A stretch of 64,000 nucleotides of DNA from Luzula sylvatica (taxonomy: Eukaryota > Streptophyta > Magnoliopsida > Poales > Juncaceae). Both the position numbers and the translations under genes were made by a program. Positions within the stretch are counted from its first letter, which is position 1. Each line of letters begins with the position of its first letter. Positions 11,886 through 24,079 of this stretch are shown here, one piece after another. A model generated the notes under the pieces. It ran no database searches and had not been told where the DNA came from. It saw only the letters and a program-made list of their open reading frames with translations. The DNA lies in assembly GCA_946800325.1 (NCBI GenBank), contig OX326960.1, positions 10,824,893 to 10,888,892 of the forward strand, in the 5' to 3' direction.

Positions 11886-13473
11886 ATGTCAATAGAGAGA
11901 GGGAATTACAATGGAGGAATCACGACCTATGTTATAATCTCGTGCGTTGTTGCTGCCACCGGAGGCCTACTCCACGGATATGATCTCGGCATTTCAGGTG
12001 GACTCTCATCCATGGAAGTATTCCTAAACAAATTCTTCCCGAAATTACTGAAAGAAATGTCTGGACATTCAAAAACGAGCAATTACTGCAAGTTTAATAG
12101 CCAGGTTTTGACGCTTTTCACATCGTCTCTTTATCTCGCCGGTGCTCTTGCCACGATTCCTGCAGCTTGGGTCACTAGAAATGGAGGCAGGCGTGTCTCC
12201 ATGCTGATAGGTGGGGCCACGTTTCTCTTGGGTGCTCTAATTGGCGGATTTGCTCGTGATATTGGAATGCTTATTGCAGGCCGCGTTCTCCTTGGTGTTG
12301 GTGTCGGATTTTCTAGTCAGGTAGCAAAAAAAATCGTAGTTCATTTTTCGAATTTTATAGGTTAATTGTTTTGGTTTCGTATTTAGGTAATTTTCTTCTT
12401 TTGTAGGCGGTTCCGATGTACCTTTCTGAAATGGCACCCCCGAAATATCGTGGTGCGATTACTAACGGATTTGGAGTCTTTCTTGTTCTCGGAATCCTTG
12501 TTGCAAATCTCATCAATTATGGAACTCAAAAGTTGCGATCAAACTTAAGTTGGCGACTCTCTCTCTTCCTCGGCGCATTTCCTGCCTTGATTCTCTTTTT
12601 CGGAGCTCTCTTTATACCCGAAACACCCAATAGTATAATTCAACGAACAAAAAACCTAGAAAAGACACGAAAACAACTAGAAAAAATACGTGGGACCACT
12701 AATGTAGAAGAGGAGCTAAATGATATAACCATTGCGAGTACAATATCAAACCCTCATGCAATTTTTCAAAGAAAATATAGGCCTCAAGTTATCATGTCGG
12801 TTTTTATAGATTTCTTTCGACAAGCAACTGGAATTAACGTTATAATTTTTTATTCACCAATTATCTTTCGAATAATCGGTCTCGGAGAGAGGTCCTCTCT
12901 CATTTCGACAGTGATCATAGGCGCAATAGGTACTGGCTCGATATTAGTCTCTATGATTTTTGTAGACAGATTCGGAAGACGTACTTATTTATTACGGGGG
13001 GAGTCATAATGTTTATAACCCATATTTTAGTAGGGACTATACTATTAACTCAACTCGGTGATCATGGAGGTATAAGTCGAGGATATGCGTACACTGTGTT
13101 GGTATTGATATGTATATATGATGCGGGTTTTAATATTTCTTGGGGATCACTCGGATGGTTGATACCTAGCGAAATATTGCCTCTTGAAATCAGATCAACC
13201 GGTCAAAGTCTGGTCGTTGCCGTTGGTTTGTTTTTCGCGTTTCTTCTCGCACAGACGTTGCTTTTTTTGTTGTGCCATATGAAATCGGGTGTGTTTTTCT
13301 TCTTCGGAGGATGGGTGTTGGTCATGACGATTTTTGTGATTTTGTTTCTGCCAGAGATGAAGAATTTGCCGATTGAGAAAGTGGACAAGGTTTGGGGCCA
13401 ACATTGGTTTTGGAAAAGTTGGGTGGAAGAACAAGATGATGAAGGAAACGCGGTGAATGTAACTACTCTGTAA
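11886..13473 (+). pseudogene. STP copy 1: sugar transport protein, frameshifted
   Basis: Major-facilitator H+/monosaccharide symporter of the plant STP/HEX6 type. It is a plasma-membrane family with 12 helices that imports hexoses. Exon 1 is 11886-12320 (145 codons, starting MSIERGNYNGG) and exon 2 is 12407-13473, with a GT-AG intron between them, matching copy 2. Compared with copy 2, one base is missing near 12985, just after the VDRFGRR loop, so translation stops at 13007 within the central third of exon 2. The downstream frame (PSE, PEMK, C-terminal tail) is otherwise well preserved. The FFQQATGIN sugar-binding motif reads FFRQATGIN, and an Asp replaces Ala three residues earlier. GGLLFGYD reads GGLLHGYD. 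A LINE sits in the 5' UTR. A sequencing error at the frameshift is the main alternative, but the Gln-to-Arg change independently argues for loss of function. Confidence 0.85.
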
Positions 13474-15179
13474 AATATTGAAGTATCTCGTGTATTTTAG
13501 TTTCATTTAAAGACACCACAAAATTTACTCTCTGGAAAAAATGAATGGTCATTTAATTGTTTGATTTACAGAAGATGATTTAATTGATGGAAAGCAGAAT
13601 TAACTAATTATGTGTACTTATTTTTAAGTACAAATTTAATTTTTTATTGAACTAGCAAAAGGCGAAATAGAACTTTTTCCTCCGATATATATTTCTGAAG
13701 ATCCCATTTGACTGTATATTTAGTGTTTTTGCTTTTGTTCATACAACTAATTTTGCTGAATTACTTACAATTTTTCCTTTTTCCATTTTCATTCACTTGT
13801 TTTGCTTCATTCTTGGTTTCAGAATGTCTCTTTTACACGATTTACTTCTGAGCATAACAATTTTGGACCTATGAAAACCTACAAGACAATTTGGTACTTA
13901 GAAATTTTTGAACTATTATATTTGTTTTGTGATTTGTGCTTTGTGTCTGAGTACCAAACCTTCATACTTCATTAATAATCAGGTACTATGAATATGATAT
14001 TTAAGAGTTACGCCATTCCAATCAATAAATCAATAAATTTGTTTTAAAATGTATGCACTTCCATGAATATGATACATCTATAAAATCCTAGATACCAAAT
14101 CTCAGATGAGATTTGCTTTAGAAGAAGCACTGTCCAAATTAATGAATCGTTGCCGGAACCTTAAACCTCTCCTCTCTCTTTTGGCCGGGCTAGACCTTCG
14201 CCATCTCTTTCGCATGTGGCCAGATCTCCTCTCACTCTCGCATAGCTCTGACAATTCAAAAAAATACCGAGTCTCCTAGTCATCTCCCTCCCTTTGGCAT
14301 GACAGGTAGTTCTTGTACAGCATGTACTAGCAGTACCAGAAACAACAACTGATACGAAGGGGTAGGAACATATTCTTTACAATTTTTATGCGACTTTATT
14401 TTGTACTGTATTGCACTGTCGGGCATAAATCAAGTACAGAGGGTTAATTGAACAAAATTGATTCAAAATGAGGCATAATCAAATAATTAAGTGTGAAAAT
14501 TGGTTCAAAATTATGGGCACTACCTGAAATCACGTATATCCCTCATTTCTTGTTCACATTTTTTGAAAACATGCTAAACTATGCATCATTTCAGTGATTT
14601 CTTGTAATAAGTGTTTCGTGTTTATGGGGTATCAGGAATTATCAAATTCCAACATTTTATATTAGTAAATTTATCCTTCTATTCTTTTATATTTGTAAAA
14701 TACCCTTGCAAACTTATTTTTAACTATTTTTATTTATATTGGTAGTGATATTGGATAAAAGTCTATGATGTGAGCTTGGTCCAGGATTTATACAATCTAT
14801 TTGTCTTGGATATCCGAATGTGAAGGAACGTAAATTCATCTTTTTTGTTCACTGCCGTTCTAAAATTAAAATTACAGTTGCTAGGAAATATAACAATTTG
14901 GTTTTTGTGATATATAGATAACGGTGGAAATAGAGAGTCCAAAGACTCAAAACAGTTCGAAATAAAGTTTAATTAGAAAAATTATATTATTATTTTCAAG
15001 TCGTATTATTTCATATTTCATATCGTATTAAAATCCTAACATATTATAATTGTATATAGAATCTTTCATATTATACCATTTTAATTTCATATTATATTCT
15101 TAAAAATTCATATCATATCATTATTATCATAATCATTTTAATTTCATATTATATTCTTATAAATTCATATCATATCATT
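13474..15179. other. Intergenic region 3' of STP copy 1
   Basis: The first about 80 bases resemble the 3' flank of STP copy 2, which fits tandem duplication. A patch at about 14140-14340 is CT-rich and less AT-biased, but I recognise no gene in it. At about 15000-15180 there is a small direct repeat of TTTCATATTATATTCTTA-type words. Nothing else was identified. Confidence 0.4.
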
Positions 15180-16653
15180 AACCTAACCATCATTTCGGGA
15201 CCGAAATCAGTTTCAAAATCTAATACATAAAAAGTCACGAATTGTTGAGTATGTATTAATGTTTCCTTTGCAAAAGTATTATTTGTTCACTTTTAAATGA
15301 TTTTTTTCATATATAGTATAAAAAGGGTCCATTTGCAAATTGAGCACTATAGTTGTTTAATTTGCACATTTAACTCTTTCGCCAGATAATTTAACGAAAA
15401 CAATATAATTTTGCTAGACGTTTTGGTGAAACGGCTTAAATTGGATTTTGGCCTGCTAGCTATGTTGCACGAATACGGATACGGCGATACGGCAATTTTC
15501 AAAAAATCACGGATACGGATACGGCTATATAATTATTATTTTAATATATTTATATTGTATACAATAAATAAATAAATAATAAATTAAATAATATTTTGAA
15601 TTTAAATATCATGACAATAAATAAAATCAACATAAAAATACAAGTATCATAAAAGTATTCTAAATTTATTTTAGAAGTATCCTAGAATTAATTTAGAAGT
15701 ATCCTAGAAGTATCATATATAATTTATTTAAGAATATTATGGGCCAAAATATATAACGGGCCGAAGTATCATAAATGGAGTATCCCAGTCGTATCCTGAA
15801 CGTATCACAGTCGTATCCTGCCGTATCCCCGCCGTATTCGAAAAAAATAAATATTAAAATAATCGGATACGTCACGTGGCGTATCCGATACATATCCGAG
15901 CCGTATCGTATTCGTATCCGTATCGGATATCCGTATCCTCAGGATACTTCTGCGTTTTTGAAGTATCCGCGTAACATAGCCTGCTAGTCATGTCAAAATG
16001 TAAATAGTATGGTTGAGGATTAAATCATGACTTTAACCTATTTCGCCCAGCTGCAAGACGAAACAATCTTAATCATGTCTTTATTATCTTGTTCCATTGT
16101 ATGATTCTTTGCTGACTGGGAAGTGAGTGGAAATATCATTTCAGACATTGAAACAACCCTAATCATGTCTTTATTATTTGCATATTGAGAATAAAACTTT
16201 GAGATTAATGTAAAAATGTCATTCCAAACTTTTAATTATCATCATTGTACATACACATGCATAAGTTCAACTGCAATATAAATTCAACTGCAAGCGCGAT
16301 ATAAATTAAACTTTCATCCGTTAAATTATCATCACTGTAATTTTTTTAATATAGTAATTTGGGTTTTATGAGTTGAATTTGTGTGTATCATGTTTATGAA
16401 TGTTTATTTATTTTTAAAACCTTTTTTTTTTTCTATTTTTTCCGATTTTTTTACTCACCGTCCGATTTTTTTTTTTTGACTCGGCCGAGTCTTGTCCGAG
16501 TCGACCGAGTCCCGAATCTCCAGAACCAACCGAGTCCGATTCTGAGTCCGATATTCATAACCATGATTTTTTTTGTGTGTACCTTGTTTTGTGATTGCAC
16601 TGTTGTTTGGTTTGTGTTGATTGTGTTATATGGTGTGTTGATGTATTTTGATT
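15180..16653. repeat. Left arm of a large inverted repeat
   Basis: The sequence from AACCTAACCATCATTTCGGG to TGATGTATTTTGATT matches 20727-21674 in reverse complement with few differences along its whole length. The arm is about 950 bp once the 520-bp insertion at 15460-15979 and its duplicated 8 bp are removed. It contains a GACTCGGCCGAGTC palindrome-like stretch near 16479-16512 that is also in the other arm. No genes. The nature of the unit is unknown. Confidence 0.9.
15460..15979. mobile_element. hAT-like MITE inside the left arm
   Basis: A 520-bp insertion flanked by an 8-bp direct repeat CCTGCTAG (15452-15459 and 15980-15987). Its ends are CTATGTTGCACGAATACG and, inverted, CTATGTTACGCGGATACT. 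The right arm of the inverted repeat shows the unoccupied site as a single CCTGCTAG. The interior is AT-rich, with many CGTATCC/GGATACG words near both ends. It has no transposase. An 8-bp duplication and short inverted ends point to the hAT superfamily. Confidence 0.85.
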
Positions 16654-17751
16654 ATGATTATGGATTCTATTATCATGTTTGATTTACACACTAGATAATA
16701 AAGTAATGACATACTTCATTCCTTAGGAAATAATGAAGGAAATACAGTTTCAGGATCAACCGTAAAAGTGTACACAAGGATAAACGAATGTAGTCGTACA
16801 TTCGTAGCCATATCGTTCAGTAGGAAAATCCGATTTGAATGGTTCAAATTGGGTAAGATAGATAATTAGATTATCTATAACCTTCATGTAGAAATATATT
16901 TCATATGAACGAAGTATAAGTGTCGTTTCTGTGAAATACCGAAAGGGTGCAATAGTATGACATACAGTTAGTAAAATAGTCATAACTTTTGCATACGAAC
17001 TCCAATTGGGCTGGGCCAAATTGGGTCGAGTAGATAATGAGATTATCTACAACTTTCGTGTTGGTTGATTTTCTGTCAGAGAAATTGATCAATTTCGTCT
17101 GGACAGAATACTGACCAGGTTCATGCAGTTTTCTGTGTGAGAGGGTGTATATTGGATATACATGCCTTTTGGCTAATCCTGATCCTATTATATATAAATA
17201 GGATTTTCTCTCTCATCTTAACTAAGCAATTCATTCAGAATTATACAGAAAATTGTGAGACAAATTTCTAGAGAGTGAAAAGGTGTAAAAGAGAGAAACC
17301 GTGAAAAGGTGTTTTACGGTTTAGAGAATCAATTCGATTAAGCAAGTTCACCGGTGCATCGTCTAGGCAGGTGCATCCGTGACCGACGTCTTGCGATTCA
17401 AGGTGGATACACGTAGAGGAGCAACAACTGAGGCTCTCACGATTGTGATCGATTCGAACGAGTAGATTGAGTCGGAGACGAAATCAAGCGAATCTGCGAA
17501 GTCAACGAGCGGTGAAAGACGCGTGGTGTGGGACGCGCGTATTGTCACCAACGTGACCGGAGAAAGAAGGCAGCGATCAACCCTTCGTGTGCAATCAATT
17601 TTGCACCGGTAAAGATCTAACCTTCTATTTGCATCGTACCCTCGAAGTCGTGGCGTGATCTCGGGAATCGGGGAACCGGACCGGGCCTACATATCCGCTG
17701 CGCGGGCCCGGGGCCGGGGATATTCCCCATCAAATAATTGATGTGAATATG
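16654..17751. other. Spacer of the inverted repeat, left of the CACTA element
   Basis: No coding region recognised. It contains a promoter-like TATATATAAATAGGA near 17189-17204, followed by a leader-like stretch to about 17620 that is less AT-rich. This resembles the U3-R-U5 organisation of an LTR, but I find no matching ends, target duplication or primer site. A GC-rich patch with CCCGGGGCCGGGG lies at about 17655-17730. Confidence 0.4.
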
Positions 17752-18295
17752 CACTACTAGAAAACAATTTTTCAGCGGCGGGGAAATATTATCACCGACG
17801 GTACCCCCGCTGATAATAGTTTCAGTGGCGGTACCGCCCTTGAAAACATGTACCCCCACTGAAAGTATACTTTCACCGACGGTACCGCCGTTGACAATAG
17901 ATACCCCCACTGAAAATTTAACTTTCCCCGGCGGTACCGCCCTTGAAAGTTAAAATATTTCCACAACACTTCTTTTAAACATTGATTATTTTGTGCTTTT
18001 CACCGGCGGGGTCACATATACCGCCGCTCATAGTTTTCACCGGCGGGTAACATATATACCGTTGCTGATATTCTTATTGGTTTTTAAGTCCTTCCTGCCG
18101 CTCACACACAAACACAAAACCCTATCCTTCTTCTTCTTCGCTGAGTTCACGAGATCGCGAAGCGAGTCCTTCTTCCGAGCCGCTGAGTTCACGAGATCGC
18201 GAAGCCTTCTTCTTCTTCGCTGAAGCGAGTCCTTCTACTTCCGAGTCGTGCTTCTTCGAGCCAGGGGCCTTTTTGCATCGCTTCTCTCTCAGGTG

Positions 18296-18401
<106 letters not shown>

Positions 18402-18948
18402 AGCAGTAAAAACAAACGAGCACAAATCGTTTAGGTTTTCTTTTGTGTGCTGAAATTAGAGTTTTTTTTTTCGAAATTAGGGTTATTTTTCCAGAAATTA
18501 GTGTTTATTTGCTGAAATTAGGGCTTTCTCCTTCGAGTATTTTGCGTTAATTTTGTTTTTGAAATTGATTAGGCAGAAATTTTGATTAGTAATTGATTTT
18601 ATGAAATTGATTAGAAATTAGGCAGAAATCTGTCACATTTTGTTTTATGAAATTGATTAGAAATTGATTGCAGCCTTTTCCTTCGAGTTAATTGTTCTTG
18701 CAATCTTCTCCTTCGAGTTCTGAGTTCGGGTTCTTTCAAGCCGCGAGTACTGAGTTCTTTCAATCCTTCGAGTTCTGAGCTCTTTCAAGCCGCGAGTACT
18801 GCCTGCAGCCGCGAGTTCTTTCAAACCTTCGAGTTCTTTCTCCGCGAGTTCTGAGTTCTTTCTCCTTCGAGTTCTTTCAAGCCTTCTCCTTCGCGAGGTA
18901 ATTGTTCTCTCTCAATTTGTTTTTGATTTTAGAGATTAGGGAGAAATT

Positions 18949-19403
18949 GATAAAGAGGGGATACCGCCAGATCAGCAAAGATTGATATTCGCAGGAAAAC
19001 AACTCGAAGATGGGCGAACTTTGGCCGATTACAACATCCAGAAGGAGAATCGACTCTGCATCTGGTTCTCAGGGTGAGAGGAGGCACGATGATCAAGGTC
19101 AAAACCCTAACTGGCAAAGAGATTGGAATTGATATCGAGCCCACCGATACCATTGATCGCATTAAGGAGCGTGTCGAGGAGAAGGAAGGCATCCCTCCCG
19201 TCCAACAAAGGTAAACCAATTTGTCAGTGAATTTGCAATTAAACCCCTAAATTATGCGTGCATTACAAAAAACCCTAAATAAATTTTTTTAGTTGATTTA
19301 TGCGGGAAAACAACTTGCCGATGATAAGACGGCGAAAGAGTACAACATCGAAGGAGGTTTGGTGCTTCATCTTGTCCTTGCATTGCGTGGTGGATCTTTC
19401 TAA
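18949..19403 (+). pseudogene. Captured ubiquitin-RUB1 (NEDD8-like) fusion gene fragment
   Basis: The first segment encodes the second half of ubiquitin from the [11 protein letters not shown] stretch onward (18949 to about 19085), ending in the Arg-Gly-Gly cleavage site. After one Thr codon it joins, in the same frame, a RUB1/NEDD8 moiety starting [12 protein letters not shown] at 19089. RUB1 exon 1 ends at 19210. A GT-AG intron follows (19211-19292), then the rest to LALRGG and stop at 19401. This is the known layout of plant UBQ-RUB genes, in which proteases release both modifiers. Defects: the ubiquitin N-terminus is missing; two extra bases (AA, near 19049) shift the frame after QKE; ubiquitin Leu73 reads Val; and splicing at the visible sites would leave the RUB1 frame one base short. 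I call it a transduplicated pseudogene. Confidence 0.88.
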
Positions 19404-19990
19404 GAGGTACCTTTTATTTTTCAAATTTTCATTAGTAAGTATGCTTGTTTAAAAAAGAAACATTTATATTTTTTTAGGATGCGGTCATGACGTAAGGATG
19501 TCTACGATGTTTATTTGACCGGTACCCTTATCGGTACAGCTATTCCCCGAGCAGAATTTATCCAAAAGAAGAGAGGTAAATTTTTCTCGTCTTTTTTTTT
19601 TATATTAAATTCTGTGACATTATCCCCGGTACAGCTATTCCCCGGGCAGAATATTCCCCGGACATGCAGAACGTCGTTCCATCCCATATGTTCGAGTTTT
19701 TTTTTAGTCGATGCACACGTCAAAGCTCTTGACAAGACTCAACCCGGCAAAGGCACATTTTACAGTTTCGCCCCTAAAAAAAATTCAAATTTTCTTTTAA
19801 AATGATATAGAATTTTTTTTGTTGATTATGTATGATTTAGATAGTATTATTGTGAATTATGTAATTTATTATTATTGTGGATTATATTTGTGTTATGTTT
19901 TATGATTATTTTAAATTCATCAAATATTTTTAATTTAATTTTAGAAAATTAATTGAATAATTAAAAAAAAATTGAAAAAAAAAAAAGTTT
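19404..19990. other. Rest of CACTA interior
   Basis: Contains a repeated GGTACAGCTATTCCCCG word (about 19533 and 19629) and an exon-like segment at about 19705-19780. That segment could be a second captured fragment, but I do not recognise its product. The remainder is AT-rich. Confidence 0.35.
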
Positions 19991-20318
19991 TAGTGGGGGT
20001 ACCGCCGGTGAAGGAAAGTACCGTCAGTGAAAGTCTGCTAAAAATACCGCCGGTGAAAGTATAATACCGCCGGTGAAAATAAAAAAACCGCCGCTAAAAA
20101 TACCGCCGGTGAAAATATTATTCCGGTTCACTTTTTCAGTGGCGGGAAATGCACCGCCGGTAACAAAAACACATACCGCCGGTGAAAGTTTTCAGCGGCG
20201 GTACCGCCGGCGAAACTCATTTTCAGCGGCCGGATATCTGCGGCGGTTTTTTAGCGGCGGTTTTCCGACTTTTAGCGGCGGTTTTTGCCCACCGGTGATA
20301 GTGCTGTTTCTAGTAGTG

Positions 20319-20726
20319 ATGATTACCACAAAAATTGATAAAATTTCTCTGTTCTCATTAGGAAGGAATACATTTTATTTTCATTTTCAAAAATAAATAG
20401 CTCAAGTTTTCTATAAATAAACTCATTTTAACATTTTTAAAGTATGTCATGGAATAAATAAGTGTACTAACCAAACAAGATAATAAAGTATGTCATGGAA
20501 TGATATGTCTTGACATGAAATTTCTTGGCATACTTTATGTCAATGCATTCTCCAAAGCATAAACCAAACGGTCAATTAAATCTTTTGAAGTACTATAATA
20601 TAGATACTTTGTTTGCAATTTTAAGTTCTATAAATTGGTGTATTTCTTGATGTGTTATATCTTAACTTTCGCAATATAATAAAACATGAAAATAAATCAC
20701 AAAACATAAAACAACGTTATCCACGA
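20319..20726. other. Spacer of the inverted repeat, right of the CACTA element
   Basis: AT-rich. It includes a local inverted or direct repeat of ATAATAAAGTATGTCA words (about 20480-20550). No gene or element ends found. Confidence 0.4.
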
Positions 20727-21674
20727 AATCAAAATACATCAACACACCATATAACACAATCAACACAAACCAAACAACGGTGCAATCACAAAACAAGGTA
20801 CACACAAAAAATCATGGTTCTGAATATCGGACTCGGAATCGGACTCGGTTGGTTCTGGAGATTCGGGACTCGGTCGACTCGGACAAGACTCGGCCGAGTC
20901 AAAAAAAAAATCGGACCGTGAGTAAAAAAATCGGAAAAAATAGAAAAAAAATAAAAAAAATAATTTTAAAAATAGATAAACATTCATAAACATGATACAC
21001 ACAAATTCAACTCATAAAATCCAAATTACTACATTAAAAAAATTACATTGATGGTAATTTAACGGATGAAAGTCTAATTTATATTGCGCTTGCAGTTGAA
21101 TTTATATTGCAGTTGAACTTATGCATGTGTATGTACAATGATGATAATTGAAAGTTTGGAATGACATTTTTACATTAATCTCAAAGTTTTATTCTCAATG
21201 CAAATAATAAAGACATGATTAGGGTTGTTTCAATGTCTGAAATGATATTTCCACTCACTTCCCAGTCAGCAAAGAATCTGACAATAGAACAAGATAATAA
21301 AGACATGATTAAGATTGTTTCGTCATGCAGCTGGGCGAAATAGGTTAAAGTCATGATTTAATCCTCAACCATACTATTTACATTTTGACACTGACTAGCA
21401 GGCCAAAATCCAATTTAAGCCGTTTCACCAAAACGTCTAGCAAAACTATATTGTTTTCGTTAAATTATCTGGCGAAAGAGTTAAATGTGCAAATTAAACA
21501 ACTATAGTGCTCAATTTGCAAATGGACCCTTTTTATACTATATATGAAAAAAATCATTTAAAAGTGAACAAATAATACTTTTGTAAAGGAAACATTAATA
21601 CATACTCAACAATTCGTGACTTTTTATGTATTAGATTTTGAAACTGATTTTGGTCCCGAAATGATGGTTAGGTT
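20727..21674. repeat. Right arm of the large inverted repeat
   Basis: Reverse complement of 15180-16653 minus the hAT-like MITE. It retains the empty MITE site as a single CCTGCTAG in reverse complement (near 21395-21405). The two arms are separated by about 4.07 kb, of which 2.57 kb is the CACTA element. Confidence 0.9.
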
Positions 21675-22282
21675 TATGTAGATCTATTTACATACTTTCG
21701 ACCACTTCAATAATTCAAATGGTTAGGTTATAGTCACATCAGGAAAAATATAATATGTCCATCAATCTCACTTAGACATTTTGACGCGTTAATCGAGAAT
21801 ATTTAAATGAACTAATTAGATCATAAATTAATGATTCAATTGATTGATTCAATTAATGAATCTAATCAATTCATTTAAATACGCTCGATTGACACATCAA
21901 AAATTATTTAATTGAGATTGGGGGTACCGTATCAGACTCTTCCATTCATTAATGTCAATGAGGATCGAATCCACAATCTCTCACAACACATGAGTTTTTA
22001 TGTATCAAACCCTCTTTTAACTACTGCATTCATGAATCTTGTTTGTAAAGGTTATAGTCATATCTCCACGCGAAACATAATCTCCAATTTTGAAGATTAC
22101 TAATCTTGTTGTTCTGCTACATAACCGCACATATCTCCATCAATAGATTTCAACACAATGACTTAAAGAAAACTATTAATTGATAATTAATATTTTTCCT
22201 TTTTCAACGACCACAATTCCAATAATAATAACCTTTTCGCCATCTCTCTCTCACTCCCACACAAATATCTACACAACAAACA
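21675..22282. promoter_or_regulatory. Upstream region of STP copy 2
   Basis: Intergenic and promoter DNA. The 3'-most about 120 bases are conserved with the displaced upstream region of STP copy 1 (7262-7360), including a CT-rich leader and CCACACAAATATCT. No clear TATA box was identified. GGATCGAATCC near 21962-21972 resembles a tRNA-type B box in reverse orientation, but I could not define a SINE there. Confidence 0.45.
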
Positions 22283-23849
22283 ATGTCAATAGAAAGAGAG
22301 AACTACAATGGAGGAATCACGTCCTTTGCTATATTCTCATGCGTTATTGCTGCCACTGGTGGCCTACTCTTCGGCTATGATCTCGGCATTTCGGGTGGAG
22401 TGACATCAATGGAAGTATTCCTAAATGAATTCTTCCCAAAATTATTAAAAGAAATGTCTGAACATTCTGAAATGAGCAACTACTGCATGTTCAATAGCCA
22501 ACTTTTGACGCTTTTCACATCGTCTCTTTATCTTGCCGGTCTTCTTGCTACCTTTCCAGCTGCATGGGTCACAAGAAATGTAGGGAGGCGTGCCTCCATG
22601 CTGACAGGTGGCGCGACGTTTTTCGTGGGTGCTCTTATTGGTGGATTTGCGATTGATATTAGCTTGCTTATTGCAGGTCGTGTTCTTCTTGGAGTCGGTG
22701 TTGGCTTTGCCAATCAGGTAACAAATTAGAAAATTTCGGCATCCCTATAATCTCATCAATTTAGGTAAGTTTCGTCTTTTGTAGGCGGTTCCATTATACC
22801 TTTCTGAAATGGCGCCCCCGAAATATCGTGGCGCCATCAACAATGGATTTGAAGTTTGTGTTGGTCTCGGAGTGCTTGTTGCGAATCTTATAAATTATGG
22901 AACTCAGAAGTTACGATCAAACTTAGGCTGGCGACTCTCTCTCCTCCTTGCCGCTATTCCTGCTTTGATTCTCTTTCTAGGAGCTCTCTTTATACCCGAA
23001 ACACCCAATAGCATAATCCAACGGACCAAAAGCAAAGAAAAAGCAAGAAAACAACTTGAAAAAATACGCGGGACCACGAATGTAGAAAAAGAGCTAAATG
23101 ATATTACAATTGCGAGTAATATGTCAAATTCTCATGCCATTTTTCAAAGAAGATATAGACCTCAAGTAATAATGTCGGTCTTCATAGCCTTCTTTCAACA
23201 AGCGACTGGAATTAATGTTATAACTTTTTATTCGCCGATTATATTTCGAATAATTGGTCTCGGAGAGAGCTCTTCTCTCCTTTCAACAGTGATCACCGGC
23301 GTAATCAGTACTGGGTCCATATTTATTGCAATGGTTTTGGTGGATAAATTAGGAAGGCGCACATTATTCATTATAGGAGGCGTTGTAATGTTTGTAACCC
23401 ATATGGCAGTAGGGATTGTACTATTAACTCAACTCGGTGACTATGGAGGCATAAGTCGAGGATATGCATACGTTGTGTTGGTATTGATATGTGTTTATGT
23501 TGGGGGATTTGGTATTTCTTGGGGACCATTGGGTTGGTTGGTACCTAGTGAGATCTTGCCACTTGAAATAAGATCAACTGGCCAAAGTTTGGTCGTTGCG
23601 GTCGGTCTGTTTTTCGCGTTTCTTTTGGCACAAGTGTTGCTTGCTTTGTTGTGTCATTTGAAATCGGGTGTGTTTTTCTTCTTCGGAGGATGGGTGTTGG
23701 TTATGACAATTTTTGTAATCTTGTTATTGCCCGAGACCAAGAATTTGCCGATTGAGAAAATTGAGAAGGTTTGGGGAAAACATTGGTTTTGGAAAAAATG
23801 GATAGAAGAAGAAGAAGAAGAAGAAGAGATGAATCAGACTAATTTGTAA
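22283..23849 (+). CDS. STP copy 2: sugar transport protein (H+/hexose symporter), intact
   Basis: Exon 1 is 22283-22717 and exon 2 is 22785-23849, joined in phase 0 across a 67-bp GT-AG intron, giving 499 residues, the usual STP length. It belongs to the plant STP/HEX6 branch of the sugar-porter family. These are plasma-membrane proton-coupled importers of glucose and related hexoses. Visible hallmarks are the proton-coupling Asp in FGYDLGISGG (residue 33), the lid-domain Cys in SNYCMFNS paired in the family with the Cys of LLCHLKSG, GRR loops, PETPNS, the sugar-binding FFQQATGIN (Gln283-Gln284), WGPLGWLVPSEI, and PETKNLPIEK near the end. The C-terminal tail holds a run of Glu from a GAA repeat. 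It lacks the first intron present in copies 3 and 4. ATG at 22283 is supported by identity with copy 1. Substrate preference cannot be read from sequence. Confidence 0.95.
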
Positions 23850-24079
23850 AAATATTTGAAGTCTCTCATGTATTTCATGCAGAAAAAAGTTGAAGAAAAT
23901 TTACTTTTTTGTTTCATTTAGGAAGATACTGATTTACTAGATTGAAGCAAACTTAACTAATATAATTATACTATAGTATTAAAATATTTAAAATGCATGA
24001 GAACGTGACTAATACAATTATACTATAGTATTAAAAATTTCAAAATGTGTCCAAATTTTTGATTTTATGTTTTATTATT

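Noticed and set aside
16700..17660. Solo LTR in the inverted-repeat spacer
   Set aside because: A TATA box and leader-like sequence are present, but no TG...CA ends, target duplication or primer site were found, so it is not called.
19515..19805. 96-codon frame inside the CACTA element as a transposase remnant
   Set aside because: No transposase motifs visible. It could be a captured fragment, but nothing identifies it.
21940..21985. Minus-strand SINE based on a GGATTCGATCC B-box-like word
   Set aside because: No A box at the right distance, no tail and no target duplication found.
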